Virus record (IMG/VR): IMGVR_UViG_3300044645_002359
Coordinates: 86,355 to 150,354 of that record
DNA length: 64,000 nucleotides
Source: a virus
Direction: 5' to 3' (one strand)
In this document: positions 48,525-56,684 of the stretch, in pieces
Position numbering within the stretch: the stretch's first letter is position 1
Layout: the number at the start of each line of letters is the position of its first letter
The notes under the pieces: model-generated
Seen by the model: the letters and a program-made list of their open reading frames with translations, nothing else
Told to the model about the DNA's origin: nothing
Database searches by the model: none
Made by a program: the position numbers and the translations under genes

Positions 48525-51500
48525 ATGATGAATCTTCAACAGACCTACGCCGGGGTCGATCCTATCTTGACCACGTTGGCGCAGGGCTTCATGCTCCCTT
48601 TGGTGTAGGGGAAAAGAAATTGGGTGAACTGCGGGAAAGCCTACTTTTGTTCAACGAAAGGGTCAATCCGCAGCCAAGCTTCCGGTACACCGGGAGAAGG
48701 TTCAGAGACTACCTGAGAGATATAGTTCTCTTAATAACAGGCTAGAGCGCCCAACGTTTTGTAAAGAAACGATAAGATAGTCCGACACTCTGTGTAAACA
48801 GAGAGAACATACTGTCCACCAACATCGCGAATCGATAAGGTTCCCTTCAGAGGCAACTCTGATTGAAAATCGGGTGAATTGCTGGGATACCTGACGGTTT
48901 CAGAATCTACTTTTCTGGAACACAAGGCAATCAGCAGCCAAGTTTACTTTGGGCATCTATTGGCTACAATAGAGATAAGTAAGAAGGTTCAACGACTAGA
49001 AAGTGATCAACCCAGAAATAATCTTTCCACGAGCGCCCGACTCTCCCTTACATTACCAACGGTATGTAAAGCTTATAAACTCCCGCCCCTCTAGAGGTTT
49101 GATAAAAGAGATTGGTTTCCACATCCACCACATAGTGCCTAAGTGCATGAAGGGTGGGAACGCTAAAGCCAATTTAGTTAAACTCACCTACAGAGAGCAT
49201 TATCTATCCCATTGCTTGTTAGCTTTAGCTTTCAGTTCCGTGAAGAAACTGGGTAAAGCTATAAACTCTTTCAAAAAGTCTTCAAAGAACTCTCGGGTTT
49301 ACGAAAAGGTGGCTCACCATGAGCACTCCGAAGAAACTAAAGTCAAAATTAGCAAATCCAACAAAGGAAAAGCTAGACCCCGTAAAGTTCCAATGTCTGA
49401 CGAAGAGAGAACTGCTCGCGCAGAACGATGTAAAAATAGGGTTTGGAGTGAAGAGTCAAAACAAAAACTTAGAGACAAAGCCTTAAGTAATCCTACTATC
49501 CAGTTTGCAATACAAGCAGCTAATAGCCCAGATAGAGATCGAACGGGAGTTAATAACCCCCGAGCAGATAAAGAAGTTTGGGCCAACTTAGGGGTCTTGC
49601 ATAGAGCCTGGACAGAAAACGGAAAGTGTGGTGCCAGAAAGCTCCACAGGCTAACAAAATTAGGTAATACTTGGCAATCTCTAAAAACCGTTGTTAAAAA
49701 GTTTAAGGAAGATGATGATATAGTCTGAACTTACAGGAAACTGTAAGAAGTGAGTGATAAACTCTCTCACGGTAACAAGTGTTTATCGCACCTGTTGTTG
49801 ACACCCCTACCAGAGCTGGGAGAATTCTCAGATTTGGTAAGGAACAATTTGCTATAAACGACTTCCGTCGTGCTTATGGTACAAACATTCCCTACGTTCA
49901 GAGCCGTTACGACTCTGAGCCCTACGCTCTTGAACAAGAAGTTGTGGCTTGGGAATTGCCTGAAGAAGTCGAACTGGCTTCCGCCGCTTGAGAGAGCGGT
50001 TGAAAAACTGGGTGAATTGCCTGGAACCCTAACTGCGTCAGCGTCGCACAAGGGAATCAGCAGCCAAGTTTACTACGTCGAGAAATCACTATGATTCCTG
50101 TAGTAAAAAGGTTCAACGACTAGACGATGAGTTTCGACAACAATAACTCGTCCACGAGTGCCCAGCACCCTAACAAATGGTTGAAATGGTACTACACTCT
50201 ATGCGCCTCCCGAAAACACAGGGGCGTATCCAAGGAAAAGGGTTACCACGTACATCACATTATTCCAGAATGTGACGGTGGTGACAACTCCAAAGAAAAC
50301 AGAGTGAAATTAACAAACCGAGAACACTTTATCGCTCATGTCCTCCTTGCAAAAGGAACTAACTCAGTCAAACACTGGTACACAGTTAGAAGGATGTTGG
50401 GAGTGAAAGGTGGGAAAGGCGCAGTTACCTACCAACCTCGTCTATCTATTCTATCTACTTCTCTTCAAAAGACTGCTTTTGAAATTGCCCCTGGAGCTGC
50501 GCAAAAGGGAAAACCAAAGTCGGAACAAATGCGTTCAAGACTAAGTCGGACCAAGAAAGGCAAACCTCTACCTCCTGAAACCGTACGAAAAGCACACGAA
50601 GCTGTTCGAGGCAGAGTTCAAACAGAAGAGGAAAAGCAAAGGCGAAGTGAGTCTGCAAAGGCTTACTGGGCCGAGAAAAGAATGAAAGACAAGGGTGAAG
50701 ATATAGTCTGACCTCCTCTAAAGAGAGAGAAGTGAGGGATAAAGAGCCCCCACGATAACACAAGTGCATCGAGAACGCTGGTGAAGGCCCTGCACAAGTA
50801 GACCTCCGCGCTTTCGAAACCCGTAACGCAATGTCCAGACTGATGAACTCATACGAGTACACAGTTTCTCAGGCCGTTACCGTTACCGGTTCCTACAACC
50901 CATATGAACCCTGGGATACAACCCCCGGTTCACAAACTGGCCTTGGTTTTACAACCTGGACCAACTTCAACACCGCTTATGGCACCGCAACCGGCCCCGC
51001 CGCATGGTCCGCTCTCTCTGCTAACCCCATTGAGGACATTCTGACCCTGAAGCGTGCTGTTGCCAACCAGATCGGCATCCGTCCGAACTCCGCTGTTCTT
51101 GGAACCGCTGTTTTCGACCTCTTGCTGACCAACCAAGCGATCCTTGAGCGTATCAAGTATACCTCACCCGACAGCATCGATACAGATGTCATCGCTCGCT
51201 ACTTCGGTCTTGAGCGTGGCCTGCGCGTAGCCGAAGGTCGTTATTTGGCCGCAGACGGTACCTTGCAACCGGTATTCCCAAGCAACGGTATCCTTCTGTT
51301 CTACAGCCCCAACGGCCCCTCTGATTCAATCATGCCTGCCGGTGGCGCTAATGCTGCGACTCCTGCGTTTAGCTACACATACCAGTTGACTGGCACACCC
51401 GCTGTCCGTCCTGAGTACTACATTCGCGAACGCCGCGTTGTACGTGCTGAAATCTCAATCGAACGTGTGGTTAACCTAGTTGGCCTCGGTGCAACTGGTC

Positions 51501-51541
51501 TTATTGGTTCTGGCGCTATGATCACCGACATCCTGTCCTGA
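48525..51541 (+). CDS. Major capsid protein, split by three group I introns
   Basis: Exon 1 is 48525-48599 (ATG; alternative 48528), exon 2 is 48815-48836 (22 nt), exon 3 is 49780-49988 and exon 4 is 50765-51541. Lengths 75+22+209+777 total 1083 nt, exactly 360 codons plus stop. The joined N-terminus reads GFMLP, then STNIANR, then LFIAPVVDTPTRAG, a capsid-like N-arm (NIANRLF..APV). RILRFGKEQF and later RRAYGTNIPY continue. Exon 4 has ILTLKRAVANQIGIRPNS and AVLGTAVFDLLLTN, typical of HK97-fold capsids of Mu-related phages. The ribosome site is AAAGGAA (48509-48515). Exon edges were set by frame and P1 pairing and may be off by 1-2 nt. Confidence 0.8.
48600..48814 (+). ncRNA. Group I intron A (ORF-less, 215 nt)
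   Basis: Exon 1 ends ...CTCCCT; TCCCT pairs with GGGGA just inside the intron (P1). A P3/P4 segment GGGTGAACTGCGGGAAAGCC and CCGCAGCCAAGC (P4') are visible. The R element is GGTTCAGAGACTA (48699-48711) and the S element AAGATAGTCCGA (48774-48785); GACTA pairs with TAGTC as P7. A P9 hairpin CTCTG...CAGAG follows. The intron ends at G48814. No ORF inside. Confidence 0.75.
48837..49779 (+). ncRNA. Group I intron B (943 nt, HNH-encoding)
   Basis: Starts right after the 22-nt exon; exon TCGAT can pair with ATTGA inside the intron. The core GGGTGAATTGCTGGGATACC and CAATCAGCAGCCAAG is typical of phage IA introns. R is GGTTCAACGACTAGA (48986-49000), S is GATATAGTCTGA (49717-49728). CTTACAG-GAAA-CTGTAAG (GAAA tetraloop) and GTGAG...CTCAC hairpins follow. 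Ends at G49779. The ORF lies between R and S, in the P8 region. Confidence 0.8.
49003..49728 (+). CDS. Intron B-encoded HNH homing endonuclease
   Basis: 241 aa, GTG start 3 nt after the R element. FHIHHIVPKCMKGGNAKANL with LTYREHYLSHCLLA is the HNH core. Helical Lys-rich middle with SEETKVKISKSNKGKARP and SEESKQKLRDKALSNP, which resemble NUMOD3-like motifs. The C-terminus (TENGKCGARKLHRLTKLGNT) is basic and may bind DNA. The stop codon TGA is the end of the S element, so gene and ribozyme share sequence. Confidence 0.8.
   Translation: MINPEIIFPRAPDSPLHYQRYVKLINSRPSRGLIKEIGFHIHHIVPKCMKGGNAKANLVKLTYREHYLSHCLLALAFSSVKKLGKAINSFKKSSKNSRVYEKVAHHEHSEETKVKISKSNKGKARPRKVPMSDEERTARAERCKNRVWSEESKQKLRDKALSNPTIQFAIQAANSPDRDRTGVNNPRADKEVWANLGVLHRAWTENGKCGARKLHRLTKLGNTWQSLKTVVKKFKEDDDIV
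49989..50764 (+). ncRNA. Group I intron C (776 nt, HNH-encoding)
   Basis: The exon 3 end CCGCT/CCGCTT pairs with (G)AGCGG in the first 15 nt (P1). Core GGGTGAATTGCCTGGAACCC and GAATCAGCAGCCAAG, R GGTTCAACGACTAGA (50110-50124), S GATATAGTCTGA (50700-50711). Ends CACAAG at 50764. Intron B and C cores are near-identical in R, S and P4', implying one spread from the other or both from a common source. A splice placement one base later gives the same protein. Confidence 0.8.
50127..50711 (+). CDS. Intron C-encoded HNH homing endonuclease
   Basis: 194 aa. YHVHHIIPECDGGDNSKENR with LTNREHFIAHVLLA is the HNH core. KPKSEQMRSRLSRTKKGKPL and LPPETVRKAHEAVRGRVQTE are NUMOD3-like basic segments. Its C-terminus ends GEDIV followed by TGA in the S element, as in intron B. 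Clearly a relative of the intron B enzyme, though diverged outside the core. Confidence 0.8.
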   Translation: MSFDNNNSSTSAQHPNKWLKWYYTLCASRKHRGVSKEKGYHVHHIIPECDGGDNSKENRVKLTNREHFIAHVLLAKGTNSVKHWYTVRRMLGVKGGKGAVTYQPRLSILSTSLQKTAFEIAPGAAQKGKPKSEQMRSRLSRTKKGKPLPPETVRKAHEAVRGRVQTEEEKQRRSESAKAYWAEKRMKDKGEDIV

Positions 51542-51568
51542 TTAGGAAGGAAATAAAGAGGTGACACC

Positions 51569-52012
51569 ATGGCAATTCTCAGACCGATTACAAAGGCCCA
51601 GTACGAAGTTTCCTTCGTAGCCCCTGACGGCCCCACCCTAATCGCCACGTTTACAAAATTCAGCGGAATCAAAGATTCCTCCGATAGTAGTGATTATGCC
51701 AATGGTACAGGTAACCGTATTTATCACGTTGTAGGCCCCAGAAAGGCAGACAACATCACTCTAACCGCACCGTACGATCCCACGATCTTCAAGCAGTTGG
51801 AAATTTACTGGTTGCAGTACAATTGTAGAGAAATCACAGTTACTATCACTCCAAAAGATTGTGTTGGAAACGGCTCAGCTGCGGCTGGCGGCCAATACAC
51901 CTGTTACGGATGTCAATTCATGTCTATCAATACTGCTGACGTTGACCGTGAAAGCGGCAACGTTCAAGAGATTGAAGTCCAGTTGACAGTGAACTCTTGG
52001 GATAGAACCTGA
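51569..52012 (+). CDS. Tail tube protein
   Basis: 147 aa. Begins AILRPITKAQYEVSFVAPDG with FTKFSGIKDSSDSSDYANGT, then ITLTAPYDPTIFKQLEIYWL and NTADVDRESGNVQEIEVQLT, which match the T4 gp19-like tail tube fold (FSG..., D..E...I...L.V..W). AAGGAAATAAAGAGGTG upstream. Followed by a strong terminator. Together with the sheath it defines a contractile tail. Confidence 0.8.
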   Translation: MAILRPITKAQYEVSFVAPDGPTLIATFTKFSGIKDSSDSSDYANGTGNRIYHVVGPRKADNITLTAPYDPTIFKQLEIYWLQYNCREITVTITPKDCVGNGSAAAGGQYTCYGCQFMSINTADVDRESGNVQEIEVQLTVNSWDRT

Positions 52013-52022
52013 GTCACAAGTG

Positions 52023-52050
52023 AAAGCCCCCTAACCGGGGCTTTTTTTTT
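52023..52050 (+). terminator. Strong intrinsic terminator after tail tube gene
   Basis: AAAGCCCC (52023-52030), loop CTAACC, GGGGCTTT (52037-52044) then six further T. The best-formed terminator in the window. Confidence 0.9.
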
Positions 52051-52064
52051 CGGATACCATAAGA

Positions 52065-52072
52065 GGGTAAAA
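52065..52072 (+). promoter_or_regulatory. GGGTAAAA motif before baseplate genes
   Basis: GGGTAAAA right after the tube terminator, 29 nt before the ATG at 52101. A position where a new transcript must begin makes this copy the best evidence that the motif is a promoter element. Confidence 0.4.
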
Positions 52073-52100
52073 CCTTTGTAAGAATAGACCTTTTGTATAG

Positions 52101-52577
52101 ATGGCCAAAACCCTGTTTTCAAGTGGCGTCATAGTAACAAGTGAGTGGTTAAATGGCGCTAGAAATATAGTATTTGACGGCCAGGACTTAGACTGGCATT
52201 ACAATCCCCTGGGTCTGAACTCCCTTGTAACCGTAGGACCTGATGGCTTAGACAGTCGCTACTTGACCTTGAGCACAAGCCAGCCAGGTTTGTCTAGCTC
52301 AGGCGAATTTTTGACAGGGCAACCCATCTCGGGAGGGAAAGTTGTATCAGGTTCTTGGTCTTTCGGGTTTAATCCCGTAGAAAATCCAACCTTAACACAG
52401 AATTACGATAACGCCCCTCAGAGCTACCTTACTAATCTCAAGTACGAAAATGCGAACGGGATAGACCCGGCATCCATTGCACAAAAGTTTGCAGCTTTGT
52501 CCGATTCAGACTTGATAACAAAGAAAGTTTTGGTGGAATACCTCAGTACTCTTGTAGTGGACAACGGCGAATACTAA
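52101..52577 (+). CDS. Hypothetical virion protein
   Basis: 158 aa, beta-rich and Ser/Gly-rich (SGSWSFGFNPVENPTLTQNY). C-terminal helix (LITKKVLVEYLSTLVV). Located between the tube and baseplate wedge genes, so a baseplate/tail protein is likely. No family recognised. Confidence 0.55.
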   Translation: MAKTLFSSGVIVTSEWLNGARNIVFDGQDLDWHYNPLGLNSLVTVGPDGLDSRYLTLSTSQPGLSSSGEFLTGQPISGGKVVSGSWSFGFNPVENPTLTQNYDNAPQSYLTNLKYENANGIDPASIAQKFAALSDSDLITKKVLVEYLSTLVVDNGEY

Positions 52578-52589
52578 TCGGAGATCCAA

Positions 52590-55412
52590 ATGCCACGTTA
52601 TTCACCACTACCGTCCGTTTCGATAGACCCCCGAAGTGAAGCAGATTTGGTTCAAGCTGCTGCCCAAACCGTCTACGAAGCCTCTAACAAAACTTTAAAT
52701 GATTTCAGTGCAGGCAACCCTCTGGCAGTTCTTTTAGAGGGGCAGGCTTTCGCACAGGGAGAATTTTTGTATTGGGCCAATCAGCTACCAGACAAGATCC
52801 TGATTGAGTGGATAGGACCCTTTTTGGGGGCGATGAGAAGGCTGGGGACCACTTCCACAGCCGAGCTGGTTGTAACAATTCCCCCAACCGGGAGTTCTAC
52901 AGTAATTCCCTCAGGAACGATTTTTTCCACTAACCCTCAACTTACATCTGGAGAAAGTTACGAATTCATATCAAATTTAGACCTGGTTATACCTTCGGGA
53001 GAGGCGACTGGAAGAGTTCCAGTGTATTCAAGGTTCGTTGGAAGCATATATAATGTTCCTTCAAATTCAATTACAGGGGTTGCTAATACAGGTGCTCTCA
53101 ATCTTTCGGCAACCAACCCTCAGCCGTCTGTTGGAGGTAGCGACGTAGAAACTTTCCAAGAAGTACAGGAAAGATTTTTCACCCTTATCCGTAGAAGAAA
53201 CCCTGTCAGTGAGTCCGATTGGCAAGACTTTTTCATTGATTTGTACGGGATTGGAACTTTAACTTCGGTTCAACCGAATCGTTCAAATTTTTACGGCTAC
53301 AACTACACCCAAGATTACACTCTCCCTAATGGACAAGTCTCTTTCTTCGTGTTGGGTCCCAACGGTCAAGAATTAACCACGCAACAATTGTCCTTGGGTC
53401 AAAATGCGGTGAACTTTTCCGTACCCGTTGAAAACCAAGGACATTTATTCCCAATCACCTTGAGTCAAGTACAATACAACTTGACTGTTGAGGTTAACTC
53501 AAATGGATCGTTCGGCTCAAACTTCAAAGACAGTTCTCTAAATTTTCGCGATAAACTTTTCTCAGTATTGACACCGGGTCAGACTTTTCCAGCCGACATC
53601 ACACCGACAGTAAGTGATATCGACGCCGCTTTTTACTCTACTTTTGATGCGAATACTAGATTTAGAGACCCCTCAATAACAGAGTCTTTAGCGTATAATA
53701 CTCCAAATTCCCTGAGTAAAGAAGCAGCGGTTTATACGAACGTCTATGATTTCACACCCTCAAGTAGTATCTTGAAGCAGAATGACCTTATTGTTGTAAA
53801 CACCCCCAACCCAACTTTTTACCCAGTAGAGGCTGATTTCACACCTTATTCTTCCAATAAGTACGATCAGACCGTTTATGGTAATCTTTCCTTAAAGCAG
53901 ATAAAACCCTTGACGTCAGGATCTTACCTCCTTGGCGACATTGTGTATTACGACGGTGCTGGGGACCCGGCTGAACAAGGACTTCATGTTGTCTTAGAAA
54001 ACCTCAACATAGCTTCTTCTTCGGACGTTTTGTCTTCTATAGCAAGCGGAAAAGTGTCTGGGGTTAAAACTTTTTCACCCTGGGTTGTAGGCAACTCTTA
54101 TGTTTACTCCTCGGGAGGAACCATAGACCCTGAGATAGTAGAGTACAATTACTCTTCGGGAGAATTTGTGCCTCTGACTCCTTCTTCTGTTCCCTTAAAC
54201 AGTCGCCCAGGAGGGTTCGCCTGGCTGGTTTCACAGAACTTCACTCTCAACCCTTCCACGAATGATATAACTGGGGCCCAGACCGAGGTTTTAATCGGAT
54301 CCTATATTACCCCTCAACAACTAGAGCCTAATTCGTCCTACACCTCTGGCATATGGGTTTGCACTCCCCAAATAGGCGGTGGACCATCACAAGTTGTAGA
54401 TCCGTACTACAACTATGTAGATCTGACCAAAGGGGCCATAGTGAAATATGCTTATGTTGAAGCTAATTTCACCTACACCCCTAACGAATTGACCGTTAGC
54501 GAGTACTTCAACCTCCTAGTTGATCAAGGAGTGCTGTCGGAAATTCTAGTATTTGAAGGGGATGGCGGTTTGCCTATCTACAAGTACAAAGCTCGGTTTA
54601 AAGCGGGTCAATACTTGCTGTACAAAGAATCCGCGTCCTCTCTACCCACTTACTACATATCTTCCTTATTTTTCACACCAGATAGCACGAACATACAGGA
54701 CTTACTAGGGAATGGCTCAGTCTACAATTTGGCGCCGACCCCTGCTCTTCAAGCGCAACTGAACTCTGATTTGGCGGGCTCTTCTCTGAAAAATTTCGAT
54801 CGGATGTTCACTTTTTTCCTTGGAGACCGCACTTTTTTCCGGGAAGGCTCAAATGTACAGTCTTACACTGCAACTTCTGCAGTTACACCCTTATTTGACT
54901 TTAACATTTATTTGAACAATGGAATTTTCGTTGAGTCCGAATCTTTAGGGCAAGCTCTACCTTTAGCTAATGGCTATATCCCGTTTTTTAATCCCGTTTA
55001 CCTTAACACCACTGAAGACACAATTTTAAGCGAGGACGGAAGAAATTACTACAGAGTCATGAAAGCTTTCACACCTTCTACAACGGTGACAAACTGGACT
55101 GGAATGGTGACAAACAACACGTCTAGGTACGAAGAATTCGCGGGCAATTTACTACGTTTTGTAGTCTCCTACCGGTGCGAAGAACCTGTTCTTTCCCAGT
55201 ACGGATTGGAGACTTCTTCAATTAAACTTGGATCTTGTCAGATAACCATCATACCCAGAAACACTGGCAGGAACTTTAGTTCCTCACCGAACTTAGTCTA
55301 CGTCTGGGAGAATGCCTCAACCTTGAGCGAAGTACCCGATCTTTCCTGGTATACAGGAACCACTTTTGAATATAGCCCACCCAACTACGGTGAAGGAACG
55401 TTGGCCCTATGA
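52590..55412 (+). CDS. Baseplate wedge protein, baseplate J/gp6-like
   Basis: 940 aa. The N-terminal 300 residues are typical: SIDPRSEADLVQAAAQTVYE, NPLAVLLEGQAFAQGEFLYW, ARGT..G-type beta blocks and RFFTLIRRRNPVSESDWQDF. The rest is beta-rich with many aromatic residues, probably receptor or wedge arms. Larger than Mu gp47 and P2 gpJ, closer to T4 gp6 plus extra domains. CGGAG ribosome site. Confidence 0.8.
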   Translation: MPRYSPLPSVSIDPRSEADLVQAAAQTVYEASNKTLNDFSAGNPLAVLLEGQAFAQGEFLYWANQLPDKILIEWIGPFLGAMRRLGTTSTAELVVTIPPTGSSTVIPSGTIFSTNPQLTSGESYEFISNLDLVIPSGEATGRVPVYSRFVGSIYNVPSNSITGVANTGALNLSATNPQPSVGGSDVETFQEVQERFFTLIRRRNPVSESDWQDFFIDLYGIGTLTSVQPNRSNFYGYNYTQDYTLPNGQVSFFVLGPNGQELTTQQLSLGQNAVNFSVPVENQGHLFPITLSQVQYNLTVEVNSNGSFGSNFKDSSLNFRDKLFSVLTPGQTFPADITPTVSDIDAAFYSTFDANTRFRDPSITESLAYNTPNSLSKEAAVYTNVYDFTPSSSILKQNDLIVVNTPNPTFYPVEADFTPYSSNKYDQTVYGNLSLKQIKPLTSGSYLLGDIVYYDGAGDPAEQGLHVVLENLNIASSSDVLSSIASGKVSGVKTFSPWVVGNSYVYSSGGTIDPEIVEYNYSSGEFVPLTPSSVPLNSRPGGFAWLVSQNFTLNPSTNDITGAQTEVLIGSYITPQQLEPNSSYTSGIWVCTPQIGGGPSQVVDPYYNYVDLTKGAIVKYAYVEANFTYTPNELTVSEYFNLLVDQGVLSEILVFEGDGGLPIYKYKARFKAGQYLLYKESASSLPTYYISSLFFTPDSTNIQDLLGNGSVYNLAPTPALQAQLNSDLAGSSLKNFDRMFTFFLGDRTFFREGSNVQSYTATSAVTPLFDFNIYLNNGIFVESESLGQALPLANGYIPFFNPVYLNTTEDTILSEDGRNYYRVMKAFTPSTTVTNWTGMVTNNTSRYEEFAGNLLRFVVSYRCEEPVLSQYGLETSSIKLGSCQITIIPRNTGRNFSSSPNLVYVWENASTLSEVPDLSWYTGTTFEYSPPNYGEGTLAL

Positions 55413-56683
55413 GTCAAAACTTAGTTGCATTAAATGGTGGAAGAAACCAAATTGAAACCTCTTCCACTTTTCAACAAGGTGTAAACCTATCACGACAGTA
55501 TGTTGACACCCTAGGGTTAAACCCTCAGCCCACTGAGTGGGTTCTGGGGGGCAGACCTATCTATGGACGATTACCTTCTGCCTCACAAGTCTATAAACTA
55601 GACTTTGGGCTTGACGATGACTCCGCTTACGCTTACGTTCCCGTGGGAAGCAGCTCCTTCGGAAAAGGTTCTCTCCAGGTTCAGTCTTCTGGAGACAATA
55701 AATTCTTAACCATACAGTCCGGTGAAATTGTTTGGAAGTACGGAAATTTAGCAGCAAACCCGGTTATCATATCTCTAGAAGAAATGGGAATGATAAGCAC
55801 GAAGTACCTTTTAGCTTATCAACTCTACTATGACGATTCCCCCTTTGTCGCTGAATATTCAGTTGAAAACTTTTCCTTATCCGGGTATGAATTGAGTGTG
55901 AGTAGCAGTACAGATGTGGTAGAAGGTTGGAGGTACACCCCTGTCTTCGCATTCACGGATCTTGAGTCTCAAACTTGGAGAAATTACGACGGTCTCTTCC
56001 CTTCTTACTCCAGTGAAGCTTTTCTCTCTTGGCAGAGTCCTTACCCTGCCGCTTATTCCGACCTCACCTTAAGATGCCCTGCGAATTCTTCTGTAACAGG
56101 AACAGCTTCCCTGTACTATATGACTTGTCCCAATCCCGTGGAAGGGGAGACTTACTGTTCGAGCCCCGAATGGATTCTGCAAGGAACTACGAATGTTGAG
56201 TCTGACACCGACGGGCAATACTTTAAGTTTTCTTTCCCCCAGCCTTCATACCGCTACGGTTGGAAAGTCGTGTGGTCCGACATTAAAGTTACAATAAATA
56301 GAGTACTCGTAAGCGGCGTTCTCTCTCTGCTAAGGAAACCTGCAACGGCGACAAGTTTTTTCCGCTTAATCGCCTACCCCGAAAATAGCGTCCCTAAGAC
56401 TGTGAAGAATGCCATAGGAATTGAAGTTCCGACCACGTTATGCAAACTCGCTTACGTGGACATAAATGGAGCATATGAAGTTGAGAAGATAACTGACCTT
56501 AGAGAAATAGTTCACACAGACTATCAACCTGTAGCTGACTGGTTGACTAAGGGATTTGACGAAAATTTGATCAACTTATTTTCACAAGTTAAAGAGTACC
56601 CTACCCTTTGGATGAGCCCCACCGAGTGCATGGTACAAGAATACCTCTCTTTGGAAGAGAAGTTGATTACAGTGGAGAAATGA
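55409..56683 (+). CDS. Baseplate/tail structural protein
   Basis: 424 aa, ATGA overlap with the wedge gene. Beta-rich (SGYELSVSSSTDVVEGWRYT) with Trp/Tyr and several Cys. C-terminal helical part. No named family. Position after gp6-like suggests a wedge or tail-fibre-attachment role. Confidence 0.55.
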   Translation: MSQNLVALNGGRNQIETSSTFQQGVNLSRQYVDTLGLNPQPTEWVLGGRPIYGRLPSASQVYKLDFGLDDDSAYAYVPVGSSSFGKGSLQVQSSGDNKFLTIQSGEIVWKYGNLAANPVIISLEEMGMISTKYLLAYQLYYDDSPFVAEYSVENFSLSGYELSVSSSTDVVEGWRYTPVFAFTDLESQTWRNYDGLFPSYSSEAFLSWQSPYPAAYSDLTLRCPANSSVTGTASLYYMTCPNPVEGETYCSSPEWILQGTTNVESDTDGQYFKFSFPQPSYRYGWKVVWSDIKVTINRVLVSGVLSLLRKPATATSFFRLIAYPENSVPKTVKNAIGIEVPTTLCKLAYVDINGAYEVEKITDLREIVHTDYQPVADWLTKGFDENLINLFSQVKEYPTLWMSPTECMVQEYLSLEEKLITVEK

Positions 56684-56684
56684 A

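Noticed and set aside
48879-49094. Plus-strand ORF spanning the intron B 5' region
   Set aside because: It overlaps the group I core and R element and shares no protein similarity; explained by the ribozyme sequence.
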